The translations under genes were made by a program, and so were the position numbers. A stretch of DNA of 64,000 nt from Prochlorococcus sp. AG-363-C02 (GTDB taxonomy: Bacteria; Cyanobacteriota; Cyanobacteriia; PCC-6307; Cyanobiaceae), in NCBI GenBank assembly GCA_003278345.1, contig QCFH01000002.1, positions 62,001-126,000 of the forward strand, read 5' to 3'. Of this stretch, positions 36,343-46,161 are shown in pieces. How positions within the stretch are numbered: the stretch's first letter is position 1; each line of letters starts with the position of its first letter. Under the pieces are notes generated by a model. It saw only the letters and a list, made by a program, of their open reading frames with translations. It had not been told where the DNA came from and searched no databases.

Positions 36343-37290
36343 TTAAAAGAGAAATGTAAACCTAATTCCTTTTATTTCTTTATCAGAAGATAGCATTTCA
36401 CCAGAATCATTAAAGCTTTGTGCTGTAGTAATAAAGAAATCAATACTAAAATCTTTTCCCATTAAATATCTTATAGCAAAAGTATTATTAGTCTCTGATA
36501 TATCTGACAAGGGAAGATTTAATTCACTTATAAGATAAAAATTAGTGGAAACTGAAAGATTGATAGAAGTACCCAAACTACTTGCTAATTTTTTATTTAT
36601 AAAAGCAAATTTAGGGCTGATATTTAAATATATTTTCTCATTCATATCATATGTATTAACAAGCTCTAGTAAAGACTTTGAATTATTATCTAAAGCCAAA
36701 CTAAATCGAGATGCGAGCCATAAATTATCATTTGATTGTGGGGTTATCATCATATATTTACCAGCCAAAGCAAACTTTGGTTGATATAGATCTTCATTTG
36801 TATCTTTAAAAGATGTTTTGGCTAGCAATCCTAAATACAAAGACTCTGAAATAGATATGCCTATATTATTAATCAAATTACTATTGTCATCTATATCTAT
36901 AGAATAATGATTTTCACTAATTGGAGGAATTAATGCTGAACTTACGGAAAGTCCTTCATACTTTAAAAAATCTTGCTTGCTGTTATTTGTAAAAAAAGTA
37001 TTTGGATGAGACTCAGACGGATAAGAGGTTTTTAATGGCTGAGTTTGTTTATACAAGTTTTCTTTAATAATGTTTTCTTGTAAATTAAAATTTTCAAGAT
37101 TGAATTTATTATTATCTATTTTCTCCCATTTTACATAATCATTACTTGGTTCAGGATTATCAGAAACATCTTTTTCCCAGATTATCTCATTTTCAGCTAT
37201 AGAAATTACAGGAAATATAATAAAAAAAGTAAATACAATAAGTTTAAAATATTTTTTATTAAGGAAATATAATCTCAAGCTTTTCGCCAT
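36343..37290 (-). CDS. Secreted, probably outer-membrane beta-barrel-like protein
   Basis: The 315-residue protein starts with a basic N-terminus and a signal-peptide-like hydrophobic stretch (about residues 15-31, ending ISIAENE). A polar linker rich in Asn, Ser and Pro follows. The C-terminal half (about 150-315) has alternating hydrophobic and polar residues in short strands such as YLGLLAKTSF and KGIRFTFLF, ending in Phe. This suits an outer-membrane beta-barrel. No family was recognised. The start overlaps the end of lexA by 16 bases on the same strand and it could be cotranscribed. It converges with manC, 23 bases between stops. Confidence 0.6.
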   Translation of the reverse strand: MAKSLRLYFLNKKYFKLIVFTFFIIFPVISIAENEIIWEKDVSDNPEPSNDYVKWEKIDNNKFNLENFNLQENIIKENLYKQTQPLKTSYPSESHPNTFFTNNSKQDFLKYEGLSVSSALIPPISENHYSIDIDDNSNLINNIGISISESLYLGLLAKTSFKDTNEDLYQPKFALAGKYMMITPQSNDNLWLASRFSLALDNNSKSLLELVNTYDMNEKIYLNISPKFAFINKKLASSLGTSINLSVSTNFYLISELNLPLSDISETNNTFAIRYLMGKDFSIDFFITTAQSFNDSGEMLSSDKEIKGIRFTFLF

Positions 37291-37883
37291 ACTGCCAACA
37301 GTTTACCTTGCAATTGAACCATTTCTGCATCTATTTGTATAGGCTCATATTCTGGGTTAGCCGCCTCAAGTGTAACCAAGGAACCCTTACGATAAAAATA
37401 CTTTAAAGTTGTTCCTGCCCCAGGCACCAAAGCACTAACTACGGTTCCATTTCTAATGCTATTGGGTTCATAAACTGGTTCCATTAAAACAACATCTCCA
37501 TCAGCAATATAAGCATCAACCATCGAATCTCCATTAACCACCAAGGCAAAAACATCTCTTTTTTTAATAATGGAGTTCATGTCCAAAGTCTCTTGAACAT
37601 CATCAAAAGTTTCAACCAATCCACCAGCAGCAACTGCACCAAGTAAAGGTATTCCAGAAAATGTTTTTTCTATCAGCTGCAAAGTTCTTGCGTGACCTTC
37701 CTTCCAAGTGATCCAACCTTTATCTTGAAGATGCTTTAAGCGACTTTGAATTGGAGCTGGAGAACGCAGCCCCATAGCATTCATCATCTGCCTAATAGAA
37801 GGACTATGGTGATTACTCTGAATATATTCAGTAAGCCAGTCAAGAAGTTCTTGCTGTGCCGGAGTAAGCGGTTCTGATCCCAT
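37275..37883 (-). CDS. lexA: LexA repressor
   Basis: The 202-residue protein has an N-terminal winged-helix domain (TPAQQELLDWL, SIRQMMNAMG). The Ala-Gly self-cleavage site AVAAGGLVE is near residue 88. The peptidase dyad is Ser in VNGDSMVDA near 125 and Lys in TTLKYFYRK near 163. It represses the SOS genes and is inactivated by RecA-stimulated self-cleavage. A good SOS-box match lies 29 bases upstream of the ATG. It marks the start of the conserved gene block on the right of the window. Confidence 0.95.
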   Translation of the reverse strand: MGSEPLTPAQQELLDWLTEYIQSNHHSPSIRQMMNAMGLRSPAPIQSRLKHLQDKGWITWKEGHARTLQLIEKTFSGIPLLGAVAAGGLVETFDDVQETLDMNSIIKKRDVFALVVNGDSMVDAYIADGDVVLMEPVYEPNSIRNGTVVSALVPGAGTTLKYFYRKGSLVTLEAANPEYEPIQIDAEMVQLQGKLLAVWRKA

Positions 37884-38364
37884 TTAGCCTCTAACAATTC
37901 ATTTATTCATTAATACATTTGTACCTAAAAACCAGAAGATCGCAAGTCTTGGCTACATCCAATCTAAGGACCTAAAAGGAGCTTCAAAAAGCTATTTAGA
38001 TATTCACTTCGCAAATAACGATCAGGTAACAACTAAATACTTTTTCAAGGACTAGTAAAAGTCAGTGTATTTCTGATTATTTTAGAAAGCTTGCAAAAAG
38101 TGACCTTAATTATTACTTTAAAGCCTTATCCTTAAAGCACGACTAGAGATAGATTGCCTATCCATGGCTTCTTATATCAATTAAATTAAAATATATAATC
38201 TATTTTTTTTTAGCCTGCTCCCAAAATTATATATTTTTTTATTTTTATTTACCTTAAGTATTAGCGAACTAAACTCTCAGTTAAGTTCCTATGATAGAAG
38301 AAACGAGTTAATCTAAATTTTCACGAGAGCTTTCTTAATTGACTATTTTGAATACTTAAAAACC
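37884..38364. other. Intergenic region upstream of lexA and the phosphohexomutase gene
   Basis: The 481 bases separate two divergent genes. The lexA-proximal part holds the SOS-box-like sequence. A reading frame without a normal start codon runs from about 37,888 to 38,062 and is not called a gene. The remainder is AT-rich with long T-runs (for example at about 38,203-38,211) and shows no gene. Confidence 0.5.
37912..37925. promoter_or_regulatory. LexA (SOS) box-like site upstream of lexA
   Basis: The 14-base sequence AATACATTTGTACC matches the cyanobacterial LexA-box form RGTACNNNDGTWCB at every position but one (A instead of G in position 2). It lies 29-42 bases upstream of the lexA ATG, where autorepression would be expected. 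Confidence 0.6.
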
Positions 38365-39810
38365 ATGAGATTAGAGCCCGCACCAATAAAATTCGGCACT
38401 GATGGATGGAGAGGTGTCTTAGGTGTTGACATTACTGTTGAACGATTGCTCTTAGTAGCACTAGCCGCAACACAGGAAATGATTTCTCGAGACAATGGCA
38501 ATTTAAGCAAAAAGATTGTAATAGGGTATGACCGTAGATTCTTAGCTGCTGAATTTGCAGAGGCAATTGCAGCAGCTGTTTCTGCCTGCAATATTGAACC
38601 ATTGTTAGCAGACACTCCAGTAACGACTCCTTCATGTAGTTGGGCAGTGGTGGAAAACAATGCTTTAGGTGCATTAGTTATAACTGCTAGTCATAATCCA
38701 CCTGAATGGCTTGGACTAAAAATCAAGAGTCCTATAGGAGGGTCAGTTGACGAGGAATTTACAAAATCTGTTGAGAATAGACTGCAGTCCGTAGTGAAAG
38801 AAGTGCCGCCAATTGTTAAGGGAATAAAACGATTTACATGTCGTAAGAATCACTTGCTTGCATTACAAAAAAAAATTGACCTCCCAGTTCTTTTAGAAGG
38901 AATAAAAAGTATGGGATTAAGAGTTTTAGTGGATCCAATGCATGGCTCAGCAGCAGGCTGCATCAAAGATCTTCTAGGCAATGAATCTAGCGATTTTCTC
39001 ACAGAAATAAGAACATCGCGTGATCCATTGTTTGGAGGGAATGCTCCTGAACCATTAGAAAAAAACCTCAATGAACTTATTTGCACTACCAAAAAGTTTG
39101 CAGCTAATGGTAATCCTTCTCTAGGAATAGTTTTTGATGGCGATGGTGATCGAATAGCGGCTATAGATGAGACAGGTCGTTTTTGTAGCACACAATTATT
39201 AATACCTCTTTTTATTGAGCATATGGCTGGAGTAAGGAAGTTACCTGGTTGTGTAATTAAAACTATTAGTGGCTCTGATTGTATTCGTTCAATAGCAGAA
39301 GAGTTTGATAGGGAAGTAATTGAAAGGCCCGTAGGCTTCAAATATATTGCCAAAGAGATGCTTTGTAGAGACGTTTTAATTGGAGGGGAAGAGTCTGGAG
39401 GCATAGGGTTTGGAGATCATCTACCTGAAAGAGATGCTTTATACGCCGCATTACTTCTACTTGAGGCAATTGTACATAGCAAGAAACCTTTAGGGTACTT
39501 ATTAAGTAGCTTGGAAAAGCGCATTGGAATCAGCTTTTATGATCGAATTGACCTGTTATTAGCAGACAACAATACAAGGGCAAAGTTTGAGAGCCATTTA
39601 AAAGAATATCCCCCTTTATTAATTAGAAACAAAAAAGTTCAAGAAGTAATTTCAATAGATGGATGCAAGCTAAAGATAGAAGATAGGCATTGGTTAATGT
39701 TTCGCTTTTCTGGTACTGAGCCTTTGCTAAGAATTTATTGTGAAGCCCCAACTAAGAACGAACTAAGCAAAACACTTGAGTGGGCTATGGAATTTGCTTT
39801 AAAAAGCTAA
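38365..39810 (+). CDS. Phosphoglucomutase/phosphomannomutase family protein
   Basis: The 481-residue alpha-D-phosphohexomutase has FGTDGWRG at the N-terminus. ITASHNPPEWLG carries the phospho-Ser, FDGDGDRIAA the metal loop, GGEESGG the sugar-binding loop, and RFSGTEPLLRIYCEA the phosphate-binding loop. All four domains are complete. The enzyme interconverts sugar 6- and 1-phosphates, either glucose or mannose. Supplying mannose 1-phosphate to ManC is possible. It is on the plus strand and convergent with argF. Confidence 0.9.
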   Translation: MRLEPAPIKFGTDGWRGVLGVDITVERLLLVALAATQEMISRDNGNLSKKIVIGYDRRFLAAEFAEAIAAAVSACNIEPLLADTPVTTPSCSWAVVENNALGALVITASHNPPEWLGLKIKSPIGGSVDEEFTKSVENRLQSVVKEVPPIVKGIKRFTCRKNHLLALQKKIDLPVLLEGIKSMGLRVLVDPMHGSAAGCIKDLLGNESSDFLTEIRTSRDPLFGGNAPEPLEKNLNELICTTKKFAANGNPSLGIVFDGDGDRIAAIDETGRFCSTQLLIPLFIEHMAGVRKLPGCVIKTISGSDCIRSIAEEFDREVIERPVGFKYIAKEMLCRDVLIGGEESGGIGFGDHLPERDALYAALLLLEAIVHSKKPLGYLLSSLEKRIGISFYDRIDLLLADNNTRAKFESHLKEYPPLLIRNKKVQEVISIDGCKLKIEDRHWLMFRFSGTEPLLRIYCEAPTKNELSKTLEWAMEFALKS

Positions 39811-39919
39811 AGTTAAAGCCAATTAAAAACTTACTTCTTGCATGATAATTTTTCTTAAATTTCTCAGACTCTCTAGGCATATATTCCTCAGACTTTATAA
39901 AAAACGTAGCTTGTAAAGC

Positions 39920-40879
39920 TTACAGCCCCCCTAACAAAGCAGCCAAAAGAGCCTGCTGAGTATGCAATCTATTCTCTGCTTGATCAAATATCCGGCTAAA
40001 TTTGCTTTCCATTAATTCATCCGATATTTCCTCCCCTCTGTGAGCAGGCAAGCAATGAAGCACTATTGCCTTATCATCAGCCAACTTAATTAAATCGCTA
40101 TCAAGAGAGAAACCTTTAAAGAGTTTTAATCTTTCTTGTTTTTGTTCTTCTTGTCCCATTGATACCCAAACATCTGTATAAATCGCATGGCTGTCTTTTA
40201 CCGCTTCAAGAGGATTGTTTGAAATATCAATATTTGATTTAAAGCCAGACAAAGATCTGGCTTTCTCAACAACTGAAGGTAATGGCTCAAATCCCTTTGG
40301 GCAAGCAACTCTAATATTTACACCAATTAGAGCACCCATAATGATCAACGAATGAACAACATTATTGCCATCGCCAACATAAGTTAGAGTTAATCCTTGT
40401 AAATCCCCAAAAACCTCTTGCATTGTCATGAAATCTGCCAATGCTTGGCATGGATGCTCTAAATCTGTTAAGGCATTAATTACCGGTTTTGTAGACCATT
40501 TTGCATATTCAATCAGCTCTTCGTTATTGTGCGTTCTGATTGCTAAAGCATCACAATATCTACTTAAAACCCTAGCAGTATCTTTGATAGTTTCTCCTCT
40601 CCCTAATTGCGTCGATTGATTACTTAGATCTATTGTTTGAGCACCCAGTCTAGTCATTGCGACTTGAAAGCTAACTCTTGTTCTTGTCGAAGCTTTACTA
40701 AAAATCAAACCTAATACACGATTAGCAAGATCTATTCTTCGTTCTTCTTTCTTAAATTTAATAGCAAGCTCAATAAGAGAATTAATCTGATTAGCATTTA
40801 AATCAGACGAAGAAATAAAATCCTTACCAGTTAAGTCAGCAAGGTCTCTAGATAAAGATCGAGTAGAAGAAATGTCCAT
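39920..40879 (-). CDS. argF: Ornithine carbamoyltransferase
   Basis: The 319-residue protein has the carbamoyl-phosphate motif KASTRTRVSFQV near residue 54, RTHNNEELIE and LTDLEHPCQALADF near 135-150. It also has DVWVSMGQEEQ (ornithine-side SMG motif), and HCLPAHRGEEI with the catalytic Cys. It converts ornithine and carbamoyl phosphate to citrulline in arginine synthesis in the cytoplasm. ftsH lies upstream on the same strand, 61 bases away. Confidence 0.97.
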   Translation of the reverse strand: MDISSTRSLSRDLADLTGKDFISSSDLNANQINSLIELAIKFKKEERRIDLANRVLGLIFSKASTRTRVSFQVAMTRLGAQTIDLSNQSTQLGRGETIKDTARVLSRYCDALAIRTHNNEELIEYAKWSTKPVINALTDLEHPCQALADFMTMQEVFGDLQGLTLTYVGDGNNVVHSLIIMGALIGVNIRVACPKGFEPLPSVVEKARSLSGFKSNIDISNNPLEAVKDSHAIYTDVWVSMGQEEQKQERLKLFKGFSLDSDLIKLADDKAIVLHCLPAHRGEEISDELMESKFSRIFDQAENRLHTQQALLAALLGGL

Positions 40880-40940
40880 AAAAATATTCTAAAACCTTCA
40901 AAAATAGATAAGATTCTTTAGATAATGAGAAATCAAAATT

Positions 40941-42803
40941 CTATTTAGGCATTCTAGTCTCATCCAAAAGGTCTTTTAAATCTTTACCTTCAATAACTTC
41001 CTTTTCTAAGATTTTTTGAGCAATGCTTTCTAATAAAGGAAGGTTTTTTCTAAGGATATTAAGAGCATTTTCATGAGCCTCATCTACAAGGCTTCTAACT
41101 TCTTTATCAATAGCCTGAGCGGTCGCGTCACTGACCACTCTTCTTGGATTATTGTTACCGCCTAAAAACTGACCTCCTCCTTGTTTGTCATATGCCAAAG
41201 GTCCCAAGATATCACTCATGCCATATGTACCTACCATTTGCTCGGCTATGTCTGTTGCACGTTGTAAATCATTTGAAGCTCCCGTAGTAACTTTCCCAAA
41301 AACTATTTCTTCTGCAGACCTGCCTCCAAGCAATGTTGCAATTTGCCCTTTCAATTCATCTTTAGAATTAAGGAACCTTTCTTCTGTTGGCAATTGCAAA
41401 GTATATCCAAGTGCACTCATCCCTCTAGGTACTATCGAAATTTTTGCAACTTTGCTGCCACCTGGCATTAAGTGTCCAACAATTGCATGACCTACTTCAT
41501 GATAAGCAACCACTTTCTTTTCATCATCTTGTAGCACCCTGCTTTTCTTCTCTAATCCAGCTACAACTCTTTCAATTGCTTCATTTAGATCCTGTTGCTC
41601 AACAGAAGTCCTCTTGGCTCTAGCAGCTAATAAAGCCGCTTCATTGACCATGTTTGCCAAATCGGCACCTGCAAAGCCACTGGTCGCTTGGGCTATTGAA
41701 TCAAGGTCAATTTTCTCAGCTAACTTAATTTTCTTTGTATATATCTCTAAAATAGTTTTTCTTCCAGATAAATCTGGCCTGTCTACCAAAACTTGTCTAT
41801 CAAAACGACCTGGTCTTAGTAGCGCAGCATCAAGAACTTCTGGCTGATTAGTAGCCGCTAAAACGATAACGGGCTTATCAGCAGAGGAGAAGCCATCCAT
41901 TTCAGTAAGTAATTGATTAAGAGTTTGTTCTCTTTCATCGTTACCTCCTACAACTCCCATTGAGCCAGATCTACTTTTTCCAATAGCATCTAATTCGTCA
42001 ATAAAAATTATGCAAGGTGCCTTTTTCTTTGCTTGCTCGAAGAGATCTCGAACTCTAGCTGCACCGGCACCAACAAAAAGTTCTACAAATTCAGAGCCAG
42101 AGATAATAAAGAATGGGACCTCTGCCTCTCCAGCTACTGCTTTTGAAAGCAAAGTTTTACCTGTACCAGGTGGTCCTACCAGCAAAACCCCTTTAGGAAT
42201 GCGAGCTCCAATATCTGAATATCTTTTAGGTCTTTTTAGAAAATCAACTATTTCAGTTAATTCATCTTTAGCTTCATCAACACCTGCAACATCATCAAAA
42301 GTTACTCGTGACTCTTCATCTGGGACATAAACTTTTGCCTTGCTCTTAGTAAAACTTAGAGCCCCCTGCGCACCTCCTCCACCCATGCTACGACGGGCAA
42401 AAAATTGCAATACCAAAATAAAAATCAATGGCGGTATAACCCAACTAAGAATAGTTGTAAAAATATTTGGCTTTTTAGGAGGAGCTGCGGCAAATTCAAC
42501 GCCTTTTGATTCCAAGCGTTGAGGTAGATCCATATCAAAAATCGGAGTTGTCGCCAATACTGAAGGAGTCCCTTCAGAAGGCGCTGCAAGTTCGTAACGA
42601 ATTTGCTCTTGAGTTATATATGCCCTTTTAACTTCTCCATCATTTACTTGATTGATAAACAAAGAATATGGAACTCTTGGGACTTGCATATTCTGACTAG
42701 GGAAAAAGCTGCTGAACAACAGCAATACTCCAAAGCCTATTAAAACCAGGTTGATGATCCCAAAGCGCCGATTCGGCTGATTTTCATCCTGACGAATCGG
42801 CAT
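40941..42803 (-). CDS. ftsH: ATP-dependent zinc metalloprotease FtsH
   Basis: From the ATG at 42,803 the protein has 620 residues and begins [13 protein letters not shown]. An upstream in-frame start at 42,839 adds 12 residues (MLVLYLLINFLI), which seems less likely. Two membrane helices flank a periplasmic/lumenal loop (about 15-35 and 120-140). The AAA domain has Walker A GPPGTGKT near 215, Walker [12 protein letters not shown] and the second region of homology [15 protein letters not shown]. The peptidase has HEVGH near 434. It degrades membrane and damaged proteins, including photosystem II subunits in cyanobacteria. Confidence 0.96.
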   Translation of the reverse strand: MPIRQDENQPNRRFGIINLVLIGFGVLLLFSSFFPSQNMQVPRVPYSLFINQVNDGEVKRAYITQEQIRYELAAPSEGTPSVLATTPIFDMDLPQRLESKGVEFAAAPPKKPNIFTTILSWVIPPLIFILVLQFFARRSMGGGGAQGALSFTKSKAKVYVPDEESRVTFDDVAGVDEAKDELTEIVDFLKRPKRYSDIGARIPKGVLLVGPPGTGKTLLSKAVAGEAEVPFFIISGSEFVELFVGAGAARVRDLFEQAKKKAPCIIFIDELDAIGKSRSGSMGVVGGNDEREQTLNQLLTEMDGFSSADKPVIVLAATNQPEVLDAALLRPGRFDRQVLVDRPDLSGRKTILEIYTKKIKLAEKIDLDSIAQATSGFAGADLANMVNEAALLAARAKRTSVEQQDLNEAIERVVAGLEKKSRVLQDDEKKVVAYHEVGHAIVGHLMPGGSKVAKISIVPRGMSALGYTLQLPTEERFLNSKDELKGQIATLLGGRSAEEIVFGKVTTGASNDLQRATDIAEQMVGTYGMSDILGPLAYDKQGGGQFLGGNNNPRRVVSDATAQAIDKEVRSLVDEAHENALNILRKNLPLLESIAQKILEKEVIEGKDLKDLLDETRMPK

Positions 42804-42911
42804 GATGAGAAAATTAATTAGTAGATATAAAACTAACAAATATAAGTAAACTAAAGAAACTAAATTAGGTGTAAGAACCGAACGAGATGAAAATTAAACC
42901 TGACTTTACCC

Positions 42912-44003
42912 TCAGATAATCATATTTAATACAATGTCATCGCCATTTTTAGAGGAGGAGACCCCTTGAACCTGAATAACTTCATTCATGGAAACAAAAC
43001 CAAGATCTGAAAGAGGAGTCATGGCAGATAAGCCACCAATTAATTTTGGAGACAAAAATAAAACTATTTCTTGCACACAATTCTGCTGAAGTGCCTTTGA
43101 GGCAAGATTACTCCCACATTCCCATAGAACTTTATTGCATCCTCTTTTTGCAATTGTCTCTAATAAACAAACTGGGCTACTCTCTTCAAGGCGAATTTTC
43201 TCAGGACCATCTGGCAAATTATGTAAAAGATCTATTTTGCTTTTTGGACCATAACAAATAAGAGTCTCAGCAAATTCAGTATTCCAAATTTGAGCATCCC
43301 TAGGCAAATCAAGAGAAGAGCTAAATACGACTCTAGAGGGCTCTCTTTTAGCCAAACCTCTACTTGTAAGCAGTGGATCATCCACTCTAACTGTCCTACC
43401 TCCAACAATTACAGCATCACATTTTGCGCGAAGCTGATGTACTTGCTTCCTTGATTTCTCACAACTTATCCACTTACTTTCCCCATTAGGAAGACCTGTT
43501 CGTCCATCAAAACTCATTGCCCATTTGAGAATCCCCCAGGGCCTTCCCGTTTGCATTCTAAAAATAAAAGCCCTATTAAGGTATGTAGCCTCATCCTTAA
43601 GAATATCAGTAATAACTTCTATACCTGCTTCTCGTAAAACAGCAATTCCTTTCCCAGAGACTCTAGGATCAGGATCTTGTATTGCAATAACAACTGTTTG
43701 CACTCCTGCTTTAAGAATTGCCTCAGTACATGGAGGTGTTCGACCATGATGGCAACAGGGTTCAAGGTTGACCAACAAAGTCCCCCCCTTTGCAGCTGAA
43801 TCTGCCTGAGAAAGAGCTCCAATCTCTGCATGAGACTCCCCTGCTTGAGAATGAAATCCTTCACCAACTATATTTTGATTAATATCAAGAACAACAGCTC
43901 CAACAAGTGGATTTGGGCTTGTTTCGCCATCAGCCAAAGCAGCCAAAGCAAGTACACGATGCATCCATGGAATCCAGTTTTCTTTTTCTGAATTAATTTT
44001 CAT
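42912..44003 (-). CDS. ribD: Bifunctional riboflavin biosynthesis deaminase/reductase
   Basis: The 363-residue protein has an N-terminal cytidine-deaminase-like domain: HAEIGAL supplies His and Glu, and PCCHHGRTPPC the zinc Cys residues. It also has a C-terminal reductase domain (KWAMSFDGRTGLPNGESKWI at about 162-181, DAVIVGGRTVRVDDP). It performs the second and third steps of riboflavin synthesis. The ATG at 44,003 overlaps the end of the upstream DUF3122 gene by 11 bases. Confidence 0.95.
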   Translation of the reverse strand: MKINSEKENWIPWMHRVLALAALADGETSPNPLVGAVVLDINQNIVGEGFHSQAGESHAEIGALSQADSAAKGGTLLVNLEPCCHHGRTPPCTEAILKAGVQTVVIAIQDPDPRVSGKGIAVLREAGIEVITDILKDEATYLNRAFIFRMQTGRPWGILKWAMSFDGRTGLPNGESKWISCEKSRKQVHQLRAKCDAVIVGGRTVRVDDPLLTSRGLAKREPSRVVFSSSLDLPRDAQIWNTEFAETLICYGPKSKIDLLHNLPDGPEKIRLEESSPVCLLETIAKRGCNKVLWECGSNLASKALQQNCVQEIVLFLSPKLIGGLSAMTPLSDLGFVSMNEVIQVQGVSSSKNGDDIVLNMII

Positions 44004-44541
44004 CTTTCAAAGAATTTGAATTAATCGATCGCCACTCATTTACAACATAAGGAGGGACTGGTAATTCAGCAAAGCCTCCATCCAATGACAATCTCAATGG
44101 ACGATTATTACTTAAATCTTCTAATAAAGTTTCTAGAGAAAACTCTGCGACTGCATCTCTATAATCATTTGTAAGTTTAGGGTTACTCAAAGTTATATCT
44201 TCAAGTTTCCAGGCTTTAATTCCTGAAAAGACTTCCAGCTCAGTCGGATGATCAATTCTAAGGCTCCCTTTAAAACCAACTATTCTTAAAACCATTTGAC
44301 CATTGTTCGCTGGTTTTGGGTAAGCACTCAATTGCCAGGTCTGATAATCCAAGTCTCTTAGGCTCTCTAAACTTCTTTGAACTTTTGTTCCATCATTATC
44401 TTGATATGTCTCCAAAATTGCTTCAGTAGAAATTGGATTAATAAAGCAAACAATTGCAAAGAAAAAGAAAATAAACACCTTTAAAAGACTTTTTAAAAAC
44501 TGTCTAATCACTCTGAACACATTCAGAATCAAGCAATGCAT
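43993..44541 (-). CDS. DUF3122 family exported protein
   Basis: The 182-residue protein has an N-terminal hydrophobic signal-like segment (about residues 15-39, LLKVFIFFFFAIVCF) and then a soluble domain with TYQDNDGTKVQRSLESLRD and TWQLSAYPK. It ends with DGGFAELPVPPYVVNEWRSI. This is the DUF3122 pattern of cyanobacteria and is likely exported or lipoprotein-like. The ATG at 44,541 overlaps the upstream gene by 38 bases; a GTG at 44,511 gives a cleaner 8-base overlap. Function unknown. Confidence 0.72.
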   Translation of the reverse strand: MHCLILNVFRVIRQFLKSLLKVFIFFFFAIVCFINPISTEAILETYQDNDGTKVQRSLESLRDLDYQTWQLSAYPKPANNGQMVLRIVGFKGSLRIDHPTELEVFSGIKAWKLEDITLSNPKLTNDYRDAVAEFSLETLLEDLSNNRPLRLSLDGGFAELPVPPYVVNEWRSINSNSLKDEN

Positions 44542-44773
44542 CTAGAGTAATGGAAGAGCTAACTAATGCTTGATACTTAGCCAAAACGCGCTGATTGCGA
44601 TCCAACCACAAAGCAGGATCGTATTTTTCACTTCGACCATTACAGTCAAGCTTAAGGGCTTCAGAATCCATTAATTCCAAATCATCTTGTTGATGAATAA
44701 GCGCAATCAACAGTTCATGCTGACGTTGACGCCTAATAGGATCTTTACTTATCTGGTTGTTTAATTTTTCCAA
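44504..44773 (-). CDS. Conserved small cyanobacterial protein of unknown function
   Basis: The 89-residue soluble, charged protein begins with TTG (MEKLNNQISKDPIRRQRQHE) and is helical in appearance, with ALIHQQDDLELMDSEAL and DPALWLDRNQRVLAKYQALV. No membrane segment or known domain is seen. It is the first gene of a tightly overlapping run with the DUF3122 gene and ribD, which supports it as a real gene. It is divergent from cobL (55 bases between starts). Confidence 0.6.
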   Translation of the reverse strand: MEKLNNQISKDPIRRQRQHELLIALIHQQDDLELMDSEALKLDCNGRSEKYDPALWLDRNQRVLAKYQALVSSSITLDALLDSECVQSD

Positions 44774-44828
44774 TGTATCCTAAAAATCAGAAGAAGAATC
44801 TAGTTAATCATTTAATTAAAGCGTCTTC

Positions 44829-46139
44829 ATGAGCATGGTAAGAAATAATAAAGAAACTGATAATTACTTTATTCCAATAAATGTTATTGGAGTACCGGCC
44901 TCAGGGATTTCAGGGCTGTCAGTAGAACTACAGGAATTAGTCCTTTCGGCAAAGATGATATCTGGTTCAGAGCGTTTATTGAAATTATTAATCGATTGGT
45001 GGATTAGTCAAGAAAGAGATATTGAGCTCCCAGAAATTTTTGAACATAAAAAGTCGGCTGAATTAATTGAATGGCTTAAGGGTAGAGATAAAAAAACTGT
45101 TTTGCTGGCAACAGGTGATCCTCTTTGGTTTGGTATTGGAAGATATTTATCAAATCATTTTCCTACAGATCAATTAATCTTTCACCCTTCTACAACCTCT
45201 CTACAGGAAGCATTCGCCCGTCTAGGTAAACCATGGCAAGACACAAATTGGATAAGTCTTCATGGAAGAGATCCGGATCCTTTTCTTAAGCTTTTAAAAA
45301 AATCACCTAATACAATTGGGATTCTTACTGATCCAAACAAAGGAGGAGCAAATGAAGTAAGAGAATTACTTGAATCATGCTCTCTTCATAAGCAATTCAA
45401 CTTTTGGATATTCGAAAGATTAGGACATTCCGAAGAGCGTATTTTGAATATTTCCCCTGATGAACAGATCCCCGAATTAGACCCGCTTCACTTGGTAGTT
45501 TTAATTAAAAAACAAAAATCAATAACTAAAAATGAACCCCTACCTCTGTTTGGGTTGGAAGATAGTTTTTACTTGCAACATGATGATAGACCTTCTCTTA
45601 TGACCAAAAAAGAGATTCGTGTCCAAGTATTGGCAGATCTTGAGCTTCCAGAAAGTGGTGTAATTTGGGACATTGGCGCTGGAGTAGGAAGTATTGGATT
45701 AGAAGCAATACGAATTAGGCCAAACCTAAAGTTACTTTCTATAGAAAAACGTTTAGGAGGCAAAGAGTTAATCAATGCAAATGCATCCCTTCTATCCGTC
45801 TATCCTTCAAAAGTTTTAGAAGAAGAAGCATTAGAAGTGCTTAATAACGAAAAAATACCTGATAATCTCAAAGGTCCTTGCAGGGTGATTTTAGGTGGGG
45901 GAAATTCTGAAAAAATTCTTCTTTTAAATAAAATTTTAGACCTTTTAACCTCTGATGGGATTGTAGTTATACCATTAGCGACTTTAGAGCAACTAGATAA
46001 AGTTTTATCTCTATTAAAAGAAAGAGGTTGCAAGTCAAAAGTCAGTCATCATCAAGCCTATAGAGGAATACCTTTGCTACAAGGAACAAGACTTCAACCA
46101 ATGAACCCTGTTTTTATTATCAAAGTCAAATTGAGGTAA
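44829..46139 (+). CDS. cobL: Precorrin-6Y C5,15-methyltransferase (decarboxylating)
   Basis: The 436-residue protein fuses the CbiE domain (residues 1-215: INVIGVPASG, LLATGDPLWFGIG, EAFARLGKPW, LHGRDPDP) to a CbiT-like domain (from about 250: MTKKEIRVQVLADLELPESG, WDIGAGVGSIGLEA, RVILGGGN). It adds two methyl groups to the corrin ring and removes a carboxyl group in (pseudo)cobalamin synthesis. It stands alone on the plus strand and converges with nadK. CobL/CbiET is the equivalent name. Confidence 0.95.
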   Translation: MSMVRNNKETDNYFIPINVIGVPASGISGLSVELQELVLSAKMISGSERLLKLLIDWWISQERDIELPEIFEHKKSAELIEWLKGRDKKTVLLATGDPLWFGIGRYLSNHFPTDQLIFHPSTTSLQEAFARLGKPWQDTNWISLHGRDPDPFLKLLKKSPNTIGILTDPNKGGANEVRELLESCSLHKQFNFWIFERLGHSEERILNISPDEQIPELDPLHLVVLIKKQKSITKNEPLPLFGLEDSFYLQHDDRPSLMTKKEIRVQVLADLELPESGVIWDIGAGVGSIGLEAIRIRPNLKLLSIEKRLGGKELINANASLLSVYPSKVLEEEALEVLNNEKIPDNLKGPCRVILGGGNSEKILLLNKILDLLTSDGIVVIPLATLEQLDKVLSLLKERGCKSKVSHHQAYRGIPLLQGTRLQPMNPVFIIKVKLR

Positions 46140-46161
46140 CCAAACTTTATTTCTCCAAGAT

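Noticed and set aside
37888-38062. Open frame of about 57 codons upstream of lexA
   Set aside because: It has no ATG, GTG or TTG start and overlaps the SOS-box-like site. It is more likely chance.
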